From assembly GCF_023703085.1 (NCBI RefSeq), contig NZ_JAMQJY010000001.1, positions 1,178,001-1,242,000 on the forward strand: a stretch of 64,000 nt of DNA, given 5' to 3'. The notes under the pieces are model-generated. The model made no database searches, had not been told where the DNA came from, and worked only from the letters and a program-made list of their open reading frames with translations. The position numbers and the translations under genes are program-made. Source of the DNA: Alkalicoccobacillus plakortidis. Its GTDB lineage: Bacteria > Bacillota > Bacilli > Bacillales > Bacillaceae_D. Shown here piece after piece: positions 24,838-34,242 of this stretch. Within the stretch, counting starts at the first letter, position 1. Every line of letters begins with the position of its first letter.

Positions 24838-26387
24838 GAAAAGCCTTATCTAACGAAAAAGGTCTCACCCTTATTGAAGTCTTATCAAGCATTGCAATCC
24901 TCGTCATCGTGCTCGGCATCGGCATGGCTGCACTCGCCCAAAGCAGCACACTAACAAATGAAATCAGAGGCGAATCCCAGGAACGACAAGACATGCAAGT
25001 AGGATTGCTAGAGTTGACGAAGGCTGTGCAGGAAGCGAAGGATATTAAAAAGGGTACGGATGAATACAATTTTGAAATAACAAATACCGATAATTCCATC
25101 AGTAACTATTGGCTTGTTGATGGTCAATTAAATTCAGACGTCAAAAGTGGACAAACTCCAGTTGAAGGCGTTCGGAAAGTGACGATTGTAGATAAGAAAG
25201 GAATTACTTTAGAAATTGATGATTTGGAAGAGCCCGTGGTGCTTGCGCAGCGGGGTGGTGGTGTGATTGAGACTGGATTGGGTGCACCGGATGAGGAGGA
25301 AAACTGGGAAGATCGTAAGCCTGATGTGGTTTGCATGAAAAATGAAAAAATAGACTTCAGTGGTTACAAACAATTTGAAGAAATCGCGAAGAGACAACAT
25401 TGGGGAAAAGATAGTATTAGATGTGATAATACAAGTGGAACTCTTACTATATGGAACGAAGTCCCTGTAAACCTTACTAATGGAGACATTACAATATATG
25501 CAAATAACATTGTTCTTAACTATCAAGCAAGCTTCTCATTAAGTAATGGCAGTGTTTATTTACCAAAGACAGAAATTTTAAGTATTGAAAATCACGGGAC
25601 ATTTGTCGTAGAAAATGGCGGCTTATATGTTAATGAACAAATAAATCTGCATAATAGTAGTACTCTATACGTTGGAGGAAAAACTGTTGTAAATAAGGAT
25701 TTTAATAGCACTAATGTAGGAAATAAATTCACTTCAAAGGGGGATTTTATAGTTCTAGGAAATGCTTCGATATATCAAGCTCAAATGATAGATATTGAGA
25801 AAACGTTCTACATAAGAGGAAATCTAACTGTAAATTACAGCGCTTCGAATAAAATCAATATTGGTGACAAATTAATAGTTGGAGGAAATGTTGATCTTCA
25901 TCAAAGGTTCACCTTTAACGGAAAAAATGGAATATGGGTGAACGGTAATTTTACCGCGAAAAATGAATTAGATATTTCAACTGAATCAATTATTTCAATT
26001 CGAGGCAACGTAACCTTCTTATATAGAGGAAAAATGTCTAGCAACTCTTCTATTCATATTGGTGGGAAACTTGATTTGGCAAGAGAAGCTACTGTAACTA
26101 GCGGGGGAAATTTGTATATTGAAAAAGGTATTAAACTTTCTCCTAAATCAATGTTGATTGTTAAAGGTGAATCATATATAAATGAGCGAATTACTTTTCC
26201 AGAAATTAAAAGCGAAAGTGAGAAGTATGCATTTAACACCTATGGCAACATAACATATACAGGACCTGTTGAAGGTACTATTAATTTCCCATCTAATTCT
26301 TCAATGTTTAATGCCGCTTCGGAAGAATTAATACCTAAGGTTAATACGATGGTTTACTTTCCTGATTTTCCGCCAGTACCAAATTAA
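24828..26387 (+). CDS. Giant pilin with repetitive beta-solenoid-like C-terminal domain (candidate tip adhesin)
   Basis: The protein has 519 residues, three to four times a normal pilin. A class III leader (MEIRKALSNEKG) precedes LTLIEVLSSIAILVIVLGIG with Gly -1 and Glu +5. The pilin-like body (residues ~20-140) ends in an acidic linker (GAPDEEENWEDRKPD). From about residue 180 to 490 there are short repeats of roughly 20 residues with alternating hydrophobic and Gly/Asn positions (LYVGGKTVVNKDF, LIVGGNVDLHQRF, IHIGGKLDLAREA, LYIEKGIKLSP), as expected for a right-handed beta-helix or bactofilin-like solenoid. The C-terminal half is also more AT-rich than its neighbours. Best reading: a minor pilin presenting an adhesive solenoid at the pilus tip. 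Function is inferred. Confidence 0.85.
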   Translation: MEIRKALSNEKGLTLIEVLSSIAILVIVLGIGMAALAQSSTLTNEIRGESQERQDMQVGLLELTKAVQEAKDIKKGTDEYNFEITNTDNSISNYWLVDGQLNSDVKSGQTPVEGVRKVTIVDKKGITLEIDDLEEPVVLAQRGGGVIETGLGAPDEEENWEDRKPDVVCMKNEKIDFSGYKQFEEIAKRQHWGKDSIRCDNTSGTLTIWNEVPVNLTNGDITIYANNIVLNYQASFSLSNGSVYLPKTEILSIENHGTFVVENGGLYVNEQINLHNSSTLYVGGKTVVNKDFNSTNVGNKFTSKGDFIVLGNASIYQAQMIDIEKTFYIRGNLTVNYSASNKINIGDKLIVGGNVDLHQRFTFNGKNGIWVNGNFTAKNELDISTESIISIRGNVTFLYRGKMSSNSSIHIGGKLDLAREATVTSGGNLYIEKGIKLSPKSMLIVKGESYINERITFPEIKSESEKYAFNTYGNITYTGPVEGTINFPSNSSMFNAASEELIPKVNTMVYFPDFPPVPN

Positions 26388-26400
26388 TGTTTTTATTTTT

Positions 26401-26436
26401 AAAGGGGTAAATAAAAAATTTTATTTACCCCTTGTT
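26401..26436. terminator. Bidirectional terminator between the minor-pilin operon and folC
   Basis: AAGGGGTAAATAAAA (26402-26416) pairs with TTTTATTTACCCCTT (about 26419-26433), between two convergent stop codons. Confidence 0.85.
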
Positions 26437-26452
26437 TGAATTAAATTCATCT

Positions 26453-27773
26453 CTAACGAATAGCTATCTTAAAATTATCATTCTTCAATTCCCCACGAAC
26501 CTCTGAAATAAAATACAGCGACCCCGTAACTAAAATCAACTCATCTTTTTTCCATTGATCCATCAACAACTCAAGTGCATTCTTCCAGTCCTTCTCCGCA
26601 TTAGCTTGTATACCATCAGGGGTTGCATTAAGTAATTCCTCTGCATCCGCAGCCCTAAAAAAGTCAAAGCTTGTCCATATAATCTGGATATCCATTTCAC
26701 TAAATGGAGCCAGTAGCTTAGTCACATCTTTTTCTTTTGTCATACCTGCAAGCATTTTGATTTTATGATTCGGATAATGATTTTTCAGGGTAGCGGCTAA
26801 AGCCTGCATCCCCTCTTCATTATGAGCCCCATCGGCGATCACGAGTGGCTGTTCCATTAGTTGTTCGAATCGTCCTGGCCAATTGGTTAAGGCTAATCCT
26901 TTTTTACAGGCTGCATCTGTGATTTGATAACCTGCGTGTTCTTTCAAATAGAGCATAGCCATTAGAGCGAGACTTGCGTTTGCTAGTTGATGCTCCCCTT
27001 TCATGGATGTTTTTAGTTGTGTTAGTCGTCCTAACGGTGAATCAAATGTAAAACTTTGATCCGCTTGGTTAATCAATGTATCTGTAATATAAAAATCTTC
27101 ATCTAATTGATAGAATGACGTGTCTCGTTCAATGGCTGTTTCTTTTAATACAGCTAATGCATTTATATTAGACACACCTGAAATGACTGGAATTGCTTTC
27201 TTGATAATTCCTGCTTTCTCTGCAGCAATCTCTTCAATGGTTGAACCTAGGATATGCATGTGGTCGTGTCCAATGGATGTAATAATTGATAGAAGTGGTT
27301 TGATGACATTGGTTGAATCGAGTCTTCCTCCAAGCCCTACCTCTACTAATACGATATCTGGCTTTGCAACATGGGCAAAATATTCAAACATAATTGCCGT
27401 AATGACTTCAAATTCTGTTGGAGATTCTAGCTCTGTCTGAGCTAATTCCTCAACAAGTGGACGTACCTTGTTGGCTGCGGCTACTAGATCCTGTTCAGAA
27501 ATGGGTACGCCATTTAGGGAAATACGTTCTTCAAAACATTCCATATAGGGTGAAGTGAAGGTGCCTACTTGATAGTTGTTCGCTTCAAGCATGTGGCGCA
27601 TAAAGCTTACGGTTGAGCCTTTTCCATTTGTTCCGGCTACATGTATCATATTTAATTTGGATTCTGGATTCCCCAACTTCTCCAAGCATCCAATCCATTC
27701 GTTTAAGTCCTGGTTTGATTCCAAACGGTAACAGGCTGTGGATCCATTCTATTGTTTGCTCTCGGTTGTTCAT
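26453..27773 (-). CDS. folC: FolC, folylpolyglutamate/dihydrofolate synthase (one apparent frameshift)
   Basis: The bulk encodes a Mur-ligase-like FolC: P-loop HVAGTNGKGSTVSFM, VLVEVGLGGRLDSTN, SIGHDHMHILGSTIEEIA and the C-terminal DGAHNEEGM domain. The N-terminus is in another frame: MNNREQTIEWIHSLLPFG, then LKRMDWML. It joins EKLGNPESKLNMIHVAG if one base is removed at 27683-27687 (CTTGG for CTGG). The complete protein is about 439 residues, the family norm. The ATG at 27773 has GGGGGAT upstream. FolC adds glutamates to folates and is essential in most bacteria, so an error in the sequence is likelier than gene death. Synteny (folC next to comC) agrees with B. subtilis. Confidence 0.9.
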
Positions 27774-27877
27774 ATTTTATCCCCCACTCCGTATGCCTTA
27801 ACGATCTCTACTCTGTCTTATTATAGCGAGGATTGGTGGTTGAATTCAATATGTGTAGGATTTGAGCAGGAATTTCT

Positions 27878-28045
27878 TCATATTTTTCGTTTGTTGTCGA
27901 TTAAAAAAGCAAGGATAAAAGAGCTGTGTATAAGCAGAACTGTTGCTATAGAGATCGCGATACTCTCTATTAAAGAACTAAGTAGAAAAGCGATAACAAT
28001 TGAACCGATCAGGACTAATACAGCTAAGGCAATTTTTGATTTCAT
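27878..28045 (-). CDS. Small two-helix membrane protein (55 residues)
   Basis: This short frame starts ATG at 28045 with GAGGAG 7 nt upstream and encodes a protein beginning MKSKIALAVLVLIGSIV. It is almost wholly hydrophobic, with two membrane spans separated by LLSSLIES, and ends LIDNKRKI. The ribosome site and composition support a real gene between folC and valS. I do not recognise the family. It may be co-transcribed with folC. Confidence 0.7.
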   Translation of the reverse strand: MKSKIALAVLVLIGSIVIAFLLSSLIESIAISIATVLLIHSSFILAFLIDNKRKI

Positions 28046-28141
28046 GAATCTTACTCCTCTTTTTAAGTGATTTTTGTATTAATTCGCTTAAAAACTAGGG
28101 AAGTCCTTTGTTGGATAAGCTCTTTTAAATTGGTGATTTCG

Positions 28142-28201
28142 TTTTATTAGTGAGAAATCACTTTTATCAGTAATGAGACACTTTTATCGACAATTAGCTC
28201 C
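28142..28201. repeat. Three-unit 20-bp tandem repeat (TTATCRGTAAT family)
   Basis: Units begin TTTTAT at 28142, 28162 and 28182, exactly 20 bp apart: TTTTATTAGTGAGAAATCAC, TTTTATCAGTAATGAGACAC, TTTTATCGACAATTAGCTCC. The TTATCAGTAATGAG core resembles the array at 48451-48550. Confidence 0.7.
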
Positions 28202-28230
28202 CATCACGCTCCGCACTCCTGCTCACTTCA

Positions 28231-28276
28231 AAAAAAAGCCGGAGACACACATCTCTGCGTGACCCCGGCTTTTTTC
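28231..28276 (-). terminator. Terminator of valS
   Basis: AAAAAAGCCGG pairs with CCGGCTTTTTT around an interior with partial pairing, directly after the valS stop codon. Confidence 0.9.
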
Positions 28277-30919
28277 TTATGCTTGTAATTCTGCAATTCT
28301 TGATTCAACTGTTTTGCGTTGTTCTGAGTAATCTGCTTGTTTTTTCTTTTCTTCTTCAATTACGTGTGCTGGTGCTTTGGCAACAAAACCTTCGTTGCTA
28401 AGCTTTTTGTCGACACGTTCGACTTCTTTTGTTAAGCGTGCGTGCTCTTTCTGCAAACGAGCAACTTCCTCTTCAATGTTCAGTAGGCCAGCAAGCGGTA
28501 AGAAGAGCTCTACTCCACTTAGAACCTGAGACATCGATTTCTCTGGTGCTTGAATCGTGGTTGAGATGTCGAGTTTGCTTGGGTTACAGAATTTCTCAAT
28601 AAATATTTGTCCTCGCTCTAGCTGGGCGAGCGTAGTGTCATTTCCTGGACGTACAAGCAGCTCAATTTGCTTGCTCATTGGTACGTTCAGCTCGGAACGG
28701 ACTGCACGAACAGAACGGATGACTTCTTTAAGTTGGTTCATGTCATCAATGGACTCTTCAAAGATAAATTCAGTAAGTACAATCGGCCATTCTGAAACTG
28801 TGATCGACTCACCTTTGTGCGGAAGATGCTGCCAGATCTCTTCAGTGATAAATGGCATAATTGGGTGAAGCATTCTCATGGTTTGATCAAGAACATAAGC
28901 TAAGACAGAGCGTGTTGTTTTTTTCGCAGCTTCGTCCTCTCCGTATAGAGAGAGCTTTGCCATTTCAATATACCAGTCACATAAATCGTCCCAGATGAAA
29001 GTATAAAGCAGTCGGCCCACTTCGCCAAATTCATATTTATCAATAAGACGGGTCACATCTTTAATCGTTTCTTGCAGGCGTGTCAGAATCCACTTGTCTG
29101 CTACGTTTTTCTCGCCGCTAAGATCAATGTCATCATAACCCAAATCTTCCATATTCATGAGAGCGAATCGGGATGCGTTCCAGATCTTATTTCCGAAATT
29201 CCATGTTGCTTCGACTTTTTCCCAGTAAAAGCGCAAATCATTTCCCGGGGAACTGCCTGTTGTTAAGAAAAAGCGCAAGGCATCAGTTCCATATTTGTCA
29301 ATAACATCATGCGGGTCAACACCATTGCCTAGTGACTTACTCATCTTACGTCCGTCCTCAGCACGAATTAATCCGTGAATCAATACGTCGTTAAACGGGC
29401 GTTCTCCAGTGAATTCAATTCCTTGGAAAATCATACGAGCTACCCAGAAAAAGATGATATCGTATCCTGTTACAAGGGCACTTGTTGGGTAGTATCGTTT
29501 AAAATCAATTGCTTCTTCATCTGGCCAACCCATTGTTGAAAATGGCCATAATGCTGAACTGAACCAAGTATCCAGTACATCATTGTCTTGATCCCAGTTT
29601 TCAGCGTCTTCTGGTGCCTCATGTCCAACATAGATCTCACCAGTTTCTTTGTGATACCATGCAGGAATTCGATGTCCCCACCAAAGCTGACGAGAAATAC
29701 ACCAATCACGAATGTTATCCATCCAACGTAGGTAGGTTTTTTCAAAACGGTCAGGGACAAAATTTACTTTGTCATCTGTTTTTTGTAATGCAACGGCTGC
29801 ATCCGCAAGTGGCTGCATGTTTACAAACCATTGTGTTGATAAGTAAGGCTCAACAACTGCTCCACTTCGTTCTGAATGACCAACAGAGTGCGTGTGTTCC
29901 TCAATTTTAAAGAGAATTCCCTGTTCTTGTAAGTCTGCAACAATTTGCTTACGGCATTCGAATCGATCTAAACCGTTATATTGAGCCGCATTTTGGTTCA
30001 TTGTTCCATCTTCATTCATGACAAGGATTCGCTCAAGGTTGTGGCGATTCCCAATTTCAAAGTCATTTGGATCGTGGGTTGGTGTGATTTTTACAGCACC
30101 TGATCCAAATTCCATGTCCACGTAATCATCTGCAACAATTGGAATCTCTCGTCCAACAATCGGTAAGGTAACGGTTTTCCCAATCAAATGTGCATATCGC
30201 TCATCCTTAGGGTGAACCGCTACAGCCGTATCACCAAGCATCGTTTCTGGACGGGTTGTTGCTACTTCTATTTCGCCACTACCATCTGTTAGTGGATAAT
30301 TCATATGATAGAAAGCACCTTGAACATCTTCGTGAATAACTTCGATATCAGATAGAGCCGTTTTTGTTGCAGGATCCCAGTTGATAATGTATTCACCACG
30401 ATAGATGAGTCCCTTATTATAGAGCTTAACAAAAACTTCATTTACCGCTTTTGATAGGCCTTCATCTAAAGTAAAACGTTCGCGTGAATAGTCAACTGAG
30501 ATTCCAATTTTAGACCATTGGTCACGAATAAACTGAGCGTATTCTTCCTTCCACTCCCATGTTTTTTCGACAAATGCTTCTCTTCCTAAATCATAACGTG
30601 TTACGCCTTCTTCTTTTAGCTTTGCTTCTACTTTTGCTTGAGTTGCAATCCCTGCATGGTCCATTCCTGGAAGCCATAAGGTGTCGTAGCCTTGCATCCG
30701 TTTTGTTCTGGCTAAAATGTCTTGAAGTGTAGCATCCCATGCATGACCAAGATGAAGTTTTCCAGTTACGTTTGGTGGTGGAATAACAATTGAATAAGGT
30801 GTTTTGTTCTCGTCCCCTGTTGCTTCAAAGAACTTACCCTTTATCCAATAGTCATACCATTTTGCTTCAGTGTCTTTTGGGTTGTATTTGGTTGGCATTT
30901 CTTTTTTGTGTTGTTCCAT
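28277..30919 (-). CDS. valS: Valyl-tRNA synthetase
   Basis: The protein has 880 residues. The HIGH motif appears as [14 protein letters not shown] (about 48-60) and KMSKS as [13 protein letters not shown] (about 525). The editing domain ([17 protein letters not shown]) lies at about 220-240, and the C-terminal coiled coil that stabilises tRNA binding is clear ([23 protein letters not shown]). The start at 30919 is set by GGAGG 8 nt upstream; the ATG at 30943 lies within leader RNA. Expression is controlled by the T-box leader immediately upstream. Confidence 0.97.
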   Translation of the reverse strand: MEQHKKEMPTKYNPKDTEAKWYDYWIKGKFFEATGDENKTPYSIVIPPPNVTGKLHLGHAWDATLQDILARTKRMQGYDTLWLPGMDHAGIATQAKVEAKLKEEGVTRYDLGREAFVEKTWEWKEEYAQFIRDQWSKIGISVDYSRERFTLDEGLSKAVNEVFVKLYNKGLIYRGEYIINWDPATKTALSDIEVIHEDVQGAFYHMNYPLTDGSGEIEVATTRPETMLGDTAVAVHPKDERYAHLIGKTVTLPIVGREIPIVADDYVDMEFGSGAVKITPTHDPNDFEIGNRHNLERILVMNEDGTMNQNAAQYNGLDRFECRKQIVADLQEQGILFKIEEHTHSVGHSERSGAVVEPYLSTQWFVNMQPLADAAVALQKTDDKVNFVPDRFEKTYLRWMDNIRDWCISRQLWWGHRIPAWYHKETGEIYVGHEAPEDAENWDQDNDVLDTWFSSALWPFSTMGWPDEEAIDFKRYYPTSALVTGYDIIFFWVARMIFQGIEFTGERPFNDVLIHGLIRAEDGRKMSKSLGNGVDPHDVIDKYGTDALRFFLTTGSSPGNDLRFYWEKVEATWNFGNKIWNASRFALMNMEDLGYDDIDLSGEKNVADKWILTRLQETIKDVTRLIDKYEFGEVGRLLYTFIWDDLCDWYIEMAKLSLYGEDEAAKKTTRSVLAYVLDQTMRMLHPIMPFITEEIWQHLPHKGESITVSEWPIVLTEFIFEESIDDMNQLKEVIRSVRAVRSELNVPMSKQIELLVRPGNDTTLAQLERGQIFIEKFCNPSKLDISTTIQAPEKSMSQVLSGVELFLPLAGLLNIEEEVARLQKEHARLTKEVERVDKKLSNEGFVAKAPAHVIEEEKKKQADYSEQRKTVESRIAELQA

Positions 30920-30944
30920 ACCTACTGCCTCCTTTTTTTTCATA

Positions 30945-31195
30945 CAAAAAAACCCTCCATCTCAAAGGACGAAGGGTTTCGCGGTACCACCTTTGTTTGC
31001 AAAAGGCAGATAATCTCTACTTAATGCACACTCAATCTGTTAACGGCCAGCACCCGTCCTTGCTTACTGAATGTTCAGCAAGGCTGCTCACGGGCGACCT
31101 TCTACCTAACCTACCTGAGAAATCTTCCAAGCCAATGGACTTCTCTTTCTGTGAGGGGTCACGTATACTCTTCCCGATCTTTGCATGTCTATTTT
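30945..31195 (-). ncRNA. T-box riboswitch, valine (valS leader)
   Basis: The T-box sequence AAGGTGGTACCGCG is at 30993-30980, directly ahead of a terminator formed by AACCCTTCG and GAGGGTTTTTTT. Upstream, a long stem I carries the AG-rich bulges (GAAGAGTA, AGAAAGAGAAG). A GTC triplet in AGAAGGTCGCCC near 31097 is a good candidate for the valine specifier codon. Uncharged tRNA-Val binding favours the antiterminator and read-through into valS. Confidence 0.93.
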
Positions 31196-31205
31196 AATAT
31201 ATATT

Positions 31206-31234
31206 ATTCTATCTTGTTGCATCACTTTCGTCAA
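31206..31234 (-). promoter_or_regulatory. Sigma-A promoter of the valS leader
   Basis: On the minus strand TTGACG (31234-31229), a 17-bp spacer, TAGAAT (31211-31206). Transcription should start close to the beginning of the T-box. Confidence 0.85.
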
Positions 31235-31339
31235 TATTAGCATTGCCTATTTTTCCCGAGCTTAATCCGGTTTGTTTCCCATTCCACGCGAGTTCTGCAT
31301 AGTATGTAAAAAAAGGGCGTATAAAAGGGGGATGTGCAC

Positions 31340-31549
31340 GTGTTCCATCGAAATAAGCGGCCACCTTATTGTCCACCAAAAAACAAATGGGGACCATGGT
31401 CGTATCTAAAAGCAGTCTGCTATCAATGTCTTTTGCCTATCATTTGTTTTCAAGCCATTAGGACCTTACTGCTGCCAACTACTTTAGACTTTCTCCTGCT
31501 GGTTGCTTTGATTGTGCTCTACTGCTCGATTTCCTTGAATCTTTTTTAG
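31340..31549 (+). CDS. Possible small membrane protein (about 69 residues)
   Basis: The frame opens with a GTG at 31340 (another GTG at 31334), with GGGGGA upstream, and encodes a basic Pro/Cys/Trp-rich head (VFHRNKRPPYCPPKNKWGP) and two hydrophobic segments (LLPIICFQAIRTLLL; LDFLLLVALIVLYCSISL). The composition is protein-like and the ribosome site is reasonable. It overlaps the 3' end of the convergent minus-strand gene by 66 bp. CATAGTAT near 31290 resembles sporulation -10 elements. I do not recognise the family. Confidence 0.5.
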   Translation: MFHRNKRPPYCPPKNKWGPWSYLKAVCYQCLLPIICFQAIRTLLLPTTLDFLLLVALIVLYCSISLNLF

Positions 31550-32208
31550 AGGGGATCCCATCCACCTATAAATAAGATAACTTATAATAGCAAATAAAAG
31601 ACTACTTATTGTATTTAAAGGGATGATGAGGATGTCGTCCCAAAGTGACATGCTCGCTATACAGAATCCAGTTCCGACAATCAAACTCAGCCATCCAGTT
31701 AGCTTTAAAATGAGCGGCCTATGTACGTTATGGCGATTGGTATGCACATAAGTCAGGATCGCTAATCCACCGTAACCAAATACGCCAAAAATAACAAACG
31801 GCATAATCGATGCATGGGTTAATGTCGCACCACTATTCCCATACGATGCAACACTGATAAAATGAACAGCAGCCTGTAACAGAAAAAAAGCAGCTAAGAT
31901 CAAAAAACCAGTCCCAATCATCGAGAACAACATCGTGCGCCACACTACTTTGCTTATCTGACCAATTTCGCGATCAAAATACGATTGAATTTCGTCTCCT
32001 GTTAGATGGTTGTTACCTTCATTTTCTTTCCGCGCCAATACAGCTGCTTTTGGAATGTATGTAGCAGCTGGTTCGCTATGGCATTTGGCAATTGTTTTGT
32101 TTCAAGATACGTCTTCATTTCTTGATACCGTATTTGATCCTGCGCATTCAGATGTAGATCCTCTGAATAATCCTTCACTAAATCCTCGCCCATCACAGGT
32201 GCCTCCAA
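31484..32208 (-). CDS. Four-helix membrane protein of unknown function (one apparent frameshift)
   Basis: Two overlapping frames join into one protein of about 241 residues if the four-T run at 32048-32051 had five: QLLHTFQKAAVLARKENEGN. The N-terminal ~85 residues are hydrophilic and helical (RYQEMKTYLETKQLPNAIA). Then come four membrane spans (LFSMIGTGFLILAAFFLLQ; PFVIFGVFGYGGLAILTYV; LTGWLSLIVGTGFCIASM; LNTISSLLFAIISYLIYRW). A soluble helical domain followed by a membrane bundle is reminiscent of HAAS or DUF1129-type proteins, but I cannot assign it. It lies between the valS promoter and ysxE on the same strand as ysxE. Confidence 0.7.
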
Positions 32209-32288
32209 TCAACCATATCAACTCTGTCTATCTTGATCACGGAGCAATACATACAGTATAAGGAAATTGGCTGAATTTCGCAACATGT

Positions 32289-33311
32289 CTAGGATAGAGT
32301 CTCATTGGATGCTGGTAGCAATCTTGTAGCTAATCGTTGTACCTTTCTCATCGCAAGTATTCTCTTTTCTAGCCTTTGCACATGAGCAAGCTCGCTCCAA
32401 CCATTTTCCTTTTTAAGATAGGAATCCACTGCATACGCAATTGGTTCAGGAAAGCTTAAATAGCTGCATAATAACTGCTTCTCTTCATCAAGTAGCGGCA
32501 AATGATGTTCGTATCGTGCAAACAAGCGCAAGACTTCTTCATCTGACCACTGAGCATATGGGAAGCTATACCGGCAAAAGGTGGCTAGATCACGTGCAGG
32601 TGTGTCCAAGCTTACTCGTTCGAAATTAATGAGTAAAGGTTCATTTTCAGGAGTAAATAAGGCGTGACTACGGGACAGACGACCATGATTTAGTACACTT
32701 CGGTATTTGCCTTTCTCTTTCGCTGCCTCATACCAGTCATTAAGCTGTGCTTTTGCCACTTCCGCCATCTGGTCAAGTGTATGGATGTGTGTTAAAAAGG
32801 TCAGTTCAAAAGGGGACATATAAATCTTTTGTTCAGCCTGATCAGCAAAATGAATTAACTGAAGCTGGCGTGCTTCCCACTTTTTCAATAACTCTCGATA
32901 GGACTGCTCTAATTGCTCCAGAGAAAGCTCTTGGGTTTTGACTGTAATTCGATGAATCACACCCATTTGATCCATAAGCTTCTCTTCCATTGACTCTCTG
33001 GCTGTGTATTCAGGAGACTCAATCCACGGCATTAGATAATAACTCGCATTACCTATCGTGATCGTGTATTCTCCGTATTTCGTTGGGATAAGTGGTACAG
33101 ACTGTTTGTAGCCAAGTTTGGTTAATCGATGCATGGCGTGAACAAGCTCATCGGCTTGCGCTTGAGATAAGGTTGTCTCTTTAAGAGCAAACATGCCTCT
33201 TTGAGAGGTTAATTTTTTTACTTTACCTGCTCCAATCTCTTCAATCTGATCTGGATAAATATCGTAATGAAACAAGATGGTCTCAAACGGGTACTCTACA
33301 GACTGATTCAT
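32289..33311 (-). CDS. ysxE: YsxE, spore coat-associated protein (CotS/aminoglycoside-kinase-like)
   Basis: With a start at the ATG 33311 (GGGAGG 10 nt upstream) the protein has 340 residues, the length of B. subtilis YsxE. It has a kinase-like fold: N-lobe strands (VKKLTSQRGMFALKETTL), hinge (YYLMPWIE) and a catalytic-loop-like LNHGRLSRSHALFTP, where the usual HGD is HGR. It is therefore probably not an active phosphotransferase. YsxE and CotS are coat proteins of the spore. It lies next to spoVID as in B. subtilis. The frame remains open upstream into the neighbouring gene, so a fusion cannot be excluded. Confidence 0.85.
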   Translation of the reverse strand: MNQSVEYPFETILFHYDIYPDQIEEIGAGKVKKLTSQRGMFALKETTLSQAQADELVHAMHRLTKLGYKQSVPLIPTKYGEYTITIGNASYYLMPWIESPEYTARESMEEKLMDQMGVIHRITVKTQELSLEQLEQSYRELLKKWEARQLQLIHFADQAEQKIYMSPFELTFLTHIHTLDQMAEVAKAQLNDWYEAAKEKGKYRSVLNHGRLSRSHALFTPENEPLLINFERVSLDTPARDLATFCRYSFPYAQWSDEEVLRLFARYEHHLPLLDEEKQLLCSYLSFPEPIAYAVDSYLKKENGWSELAHVQRLEKRILAMRKVQRLATRLLPASNETLS

Positions 33312-34221
33312 GAGTGCTACTTCCTCCCATCCAAGCCAGTCGGCCACGTCTTCTACTAATCGTTTTGATATGTTCCATTCTTCCTGACATGTGTGAATGG
33401 TTGATTTAATCAAATCAACTGATTGGTTTCGCAAATCTAGTTCAAGGATAGGTAGCAGTTCATATGGGATAAGACATTCAGCGAGTAAGAGTCCACCTTG
33501 AATTTTTGAAAAATCAGGAAAAACATCTTCGATAGCATCTAAAAAGTTGGAGATTTTCTCCGTAGGATGCTCTCTGTACCACTCACGTATAAACAGTTGA
33601 ATGGATCGATAGCCTTGTTCTGGGTATTGATCTCCCCCAACCCAATGTAACATGCCGTGTATCGTTTTTGCGTGCCCACCTACTTGTAGTCGGTCTATGA
33701 GAGGTAATGGATTTTCTTGTGAGCGTTTTGATCGAATATTGTTTGCTTTTTTTAGACGAGTTTTTCCTTCATGAATCATATCTCTGAGAGCTTGGTTGAA
33801 GTGCAAGTGGAAAACGCCAGATCTGTTTTTCTAGCTTCATGAGATCTGGTTCCTCATTCACCACAGGTTTGATCTCAAGCTTAGTTTCCAATCCATACCG
33901 AATCATTAAACCTACTAAGGTTCCCCATACCTGTCCATTTTCTTGCTGACTAAATGCTTGTGTGATTTCATCATGGACCGATACCCGAGAAGAGTTCCAG
34001 GGAATGAAGGAATCTCCATCTTTTGTCCGAATCATTCGGTCAGCTAGCATAACTGGAGCGAGATAACAGTGATCGCGCCAGTTAATGTGCCAGTCCAAAA
34101 GATCTTGATCCTCCCAAAATCTAATTCTTTTTAATCCGTGATCTGTTTCAATGATTTCCTCACTCAGAGATACTGCATTTTTCCAGCCATATTGCTGCTT
34201 AAGCTCCTCCAGCAGGTCCAT
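33312..34221 (-). CDS. Unrecognised gene between spoVID and ysxE (one apparent frameshift)
   Basis: I do not recognise the family. The ATG at 34221 (GGGAGGAG upstream) opens a frame MDLLEELKQQYGWKNAVSLS that stops early at 33769. Removing one T at 33791-33795 (CTTGG for CTGG) gives ...FPLALQPALRDMIHEGKTRLKK and continues in the frame of ysxE, so the repaired product is about 300 residues without a stop before ysxE. It is hydrophilic with several Trp residues and no membrane segment. With a predicted spore-coat gene on each side it is probably a coat or coat-assembly protein, inferred only from position. Confidence 0.6.
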
Positions 34222-34242
34222 GATGACTCCTCCCTTCATGGC

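Noticed and set aside
27738..28070. 110-codon plus-strand frame antisense to folC start and the small membrane gene
   Set aside because: No ribosome site, shadow of two better supported minus-strand genes.
30920..30943. Upstream ATG of valS at 30943
   Set aside because: It lies next to the T-box terminator and has no ribosome site; the ATG at 30919 has GGAGG at the right distance.
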